Shown here one piece after another: positions 62,585 to 64,000 of a stretch of DNA of 64,000 bases (within the stretch, counting starts at the first letter, position 1; each line of letters opens with the position of its first letter). The stretch is from JANMOK01 sp031415055 (GTDB lineage Bacteria; Pseudomonadota; Alphaproteobacteria; Rhodobacterales; Rhodobacteraceae), in contig JANOQZ010000006.1 of NCBI GenBank assembly GCA_031415055.1, forward strand, positions 62,001 to 126,000, in the 5' to 3' direction. The position numbers and the translations under genes are program-made. A model generated the notes under the pieces. The model was not told the origin of the DNA and searched no databases. It saw only the letters and a list, made by a program, of their open reading frames with translations.

Positions 62585-63520
62585 ATGAAATACCTGCTTG
62601 GTGCTTCGGCGCTGACTTTGATTATGACCAGCGGTGCCTTTGCCGCCGATCCGGAATCTTGCAAAAATGTGCGATTTTCCGACGTTGGCTGGACCGACAT
62701 CACCGCGACGACGGCGGCGACAACGACAATCCTGCAAGCCTTGGGCTATGAGACGGACATTCAGGTTCTATCGGTTCCGGTCACTTATGTGGCGCTTGCT
62801 GAAGGCGACATCGACGTGTTCCTTGGCAATTGGATGCCAACAATGGAAGCCGACCTCGCCCCCTACCGTAATGCCAAAACTGTCGATACTGTCCGCGAAA
62901 ACCTCGAAGGCGCTAAATACACACTCGCAGTCAATTCCGTGCTCGCAGATGCCGGACTGAAAGATTTCGCTGACATCGCCAAGTTCAAAGATCAGATCAA
63001 CGGCGAGATATACGGCATCGAACCCGGCAACGATGGCAACCGCATCATCATCGACATGATCGCCGCCAATTCGTTCGGGCTTGATGGATTTGAAGTCGTC
63101 GAAAGTTCCGAACAGGGCATGCTGGCCCAAGTCGCCCGTGCCGACGAAAACGGTGAAGGCGTGGTATTTCTTGGCTGGGAACCGCATCCAATGAACGCCA
63201 ATTTCAAAATGACCTACCTAACTGGCGGCGATGATTTCTTTGGCCCCAACTTCGGTGGTGCCACGGTCATGACCAACACGCGGGCAGGTTATGTTGCCGA
63301 ATGCCCGAACGTCGGCAAATTCCTCAGCAACCTCAAGTTCAGCCTGTCGATGGAAAACGAAATCATGGGTGCAATACTCAACGATGGGGCCGACCCGGTT
63401 GATGCCGCCACCAAATGGATGTCAGCCAATGCCGATGCCACCGGCGCGTGGCTTGACGGCGTTACCACAATTGACGGTGGCGATGCTGTTGAGGCTGTCA
63501 AAGCGGCGCTTGGCATGTAA
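62585..63520 (+). CDS. choX: Choline ABC transporter, substrate-binding protein
   Basis: Periplasmic choline-binding protein (OpuAC/ChoX family) of 311 residues. Signal peptide cleaved after AFA (residue 20). Likely cation-pi cage tryptophans occur in VRFSDVGWTDITA (Trp36), VFLGNWMPTMEAD and VFLGWEPHPMNANF, as in the quaternary-amine binders. GGGAGGA lies five bases before the ATG. Location next to betI-betB-betA and before a permease supports choline rather than betaine as ligand. A hairpin follows the gene. Confidence 0.93.
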   Translation: MKYLLGASALTLIMTSGAFAADPESCKNVRFSDVGWTDITATTAATTTILQALGYETDIQVLSVPVTYVALAEGDIDVFLGNWMPTMEADLAPYRNAKTVDTVRENLEGAKYTLAVNSVLADAGLKDFADIAKFKDQINGEIYGIEPGNDGNRIIIDMIAANSFGLDGFEVVESSEQGMLAQVARADENGEGVVFLGWEPHPMNANFKMTYLTGGDDFFGPNFGGATVMTNTRAGYVAECPNVGKFLSNLKFSLSMENEIMGAILNDGADPVDAATKWMSANADATGAWLDGVTTIDGGDAVEAVKAALGM

Positions 63521-63528
63521 ATCCAGAC

Positions 63529-63549
63529 GCCCCGGCTTTAGGCCGGGGC
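63529..63549 (+). terminator. Hairpin between choX and choW
   Basis: gccccggc (63529-63536) pairs perfectly with gccggggc (63542-63549), loop tttag; no T-run follows. More likely a partial terminator or mRNA 3' stabiliser that makes binding protein exceed permease, a common feature of ABC transporter operons. Confidence 0.65.
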
Positions 63550-63589
63550 TTACGCTGCCAAACTGTCAAAACTTTCAAGGATAGCCCGT

Positions 63590-64000
63590 ATGGACTGGCT
63601 GACCGACCACAAGATTCCCGTTGGTGACTGGGCCGAAAGCGTTGTCGATTGGCTGATTGCCCACGCCCGTTGGTTCTTCAACGCCCTATCGTACATTCTG
63701 GAAAGCTTCATCAACGGCGTCCTTTGGCTGCTGCAAACACCGCATCCTTTCATCATGGTTGCCATTTTTACCGGGCTGATTTGGTATTTAAGGCGCTCGC
63801 TTTATACCACTGGTCTCGTCTTTCTCGCCCTGATGTTCGTCATCAACCAAGGCTATTGGGAAGAAACCACCGAAACCATGACGCTAGTATTGACCGCCTG
63901 TTTCGTCTGTATGGGCGTCGGCGTTCCCATCGGAATCTACGCCGCGCATCGCCCCAAGTTCTTTGCGGTCATTCGCCCGATACTCGATTTGATGCAAACC
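63590..64000 (+). CDS. choW: Choline ABC transporter permease (3' end outside the window)
   Basis: First 137 codons of a membrane permease, open to the window edge. It starts DWLTDHKIPVGDWAESVVDW, typical of ChoW/ProW-type permeases, followed by several TMs (PFIMVAIFTGLIWYL; LYTTGLVFLALMFVINQGYW; ETMTLVLTACFVCMGVGVPI) and the start of the conserved core (AAHRPKFFAVIRPILDLMQT). The ATPase gene choV would be expected downstream, outside the window. Confidence 0.9.
   Translation, partial: MDWLTDHKIPVGDWAESVVDWLIAHARWFFNALSYILESFINGVLWLLQTPHPFIMVAIFTGLIWYLRRSLYTTGLVFLALMFVINQGYWEETTETMTLVLTACFVCMGVGVPIGIYAAHRPKFFAVIRPILDLMQT

Overview
The window is a GC-rich alphaproteobacterial chromosome segment. 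It is most likely from the order Rhodobacterales (Rhodobacteraceae/Paracoccaceae). The evidence is the run lexA–comEC–gltX–gltA, the envelope run lpxB–lpxI–lpxA–fabZ–ompH–bamA–rseP–dxr–cdsA–uppS–frr–pyrH, a four-subunit sarcosine oxidase, a choline-to-glycine-betaine cluster, and an alphaproteobacterial SOS box (GAAC-N7-GAAC) in front of lexA. The genes are densely packed; many pairs overlap by 4 bp (ATGA/GTGA) or share TGATG. No tRNA, rRNA, insertion sequence, prophage or CRISPR array was seen.

Layout. 1–6806 (+): 5'-truncated bacterial alpha-2-macroglobulin followed by penicillin-binding protein 1C. 6977–11286 (+): RND efflux adaptor and pump behind a palindromic operator candidate. 11380–14975 (+): Do-type periplasmic protease and an OmpR/EnvZ-type two-component pair, separated by an interspersed palindromic repeat. 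14976–15583: remains of a decayed gene and a good terminator. 15584–17380 (-): ABC-F ATPase. 17473–22133 (+): aminotransferase, PpiD-like foldase and trpE. 22134–22478: a stretch made almost entirely of nested inverted repeats. 22479–24053 (-): divergent polysaccharide deacetylase. 24189–29024 (+): trpG-trpD-trpC-moaC-moeA and then lexA. 29097–33266 (-): comEC and a tightly coupled four-gene set (two paralogous membrane proteins, ChaC-like gamma-glutamylcyclotransferase, NTF2-like protein). 33393–36709 (+): gltX, gltA and a YbaK-type deacylase. 36820–48457 (-): lipid A, outer-membrane biogenesis, isoprenoid, phospholipid and ribosome-recycling genes. 48762–50878 (+): a polar amino-acid ABC transporter cassette without an ATPase gene, lying between pyrH and tsf-rpsB. 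50932–52680 (-): tsf and rpsB. 52917–58037 (-): soxBDAG sarcosine oxidase. 58195–58758 (+): efp. 58760–62459 (-): betI-betB-betA. 62585–end (+): choX and the start of choW, running off the window.

How the genes work together. The right end is a methylated-amine module. ChoXW(V) imports choline, BetA and BetB oxidise it to glycine betaine under BetI control, and SoxBDAG demethylates sarcosine, a later product of betaine breakdown, to glycine with formation of a folate C1 unit. The enzymes that turn betaine into sarcosine are not in the window. The centre is a housekeeping and envelope block that supplies lipid A precursors (lpxA/I/B, fabZ), the outer-membrane protein insertion machinery (bamA and a Skp-like chaperone), isoprenoid carrier lipid (dxr, uppS) and CDP-diacylglycerol (cdsA). 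The left end carries periplasmic defence and stress functions (alpha-2-macroglobulin with PBP1C, RND efflux, Do protease with a two-component system).

No clearly new biological system stands out. The items most worth checking are the coupled paralogue/ChaC/NTF2 operon, the structured trpE-downstream region, the decayed locus at 14985–15547, the three interspersed palindromic elements, and the ATPase-less amino-acid transporter. Where family identity is given it rests on motifs and resemblance recognised by eye; no database search was run.
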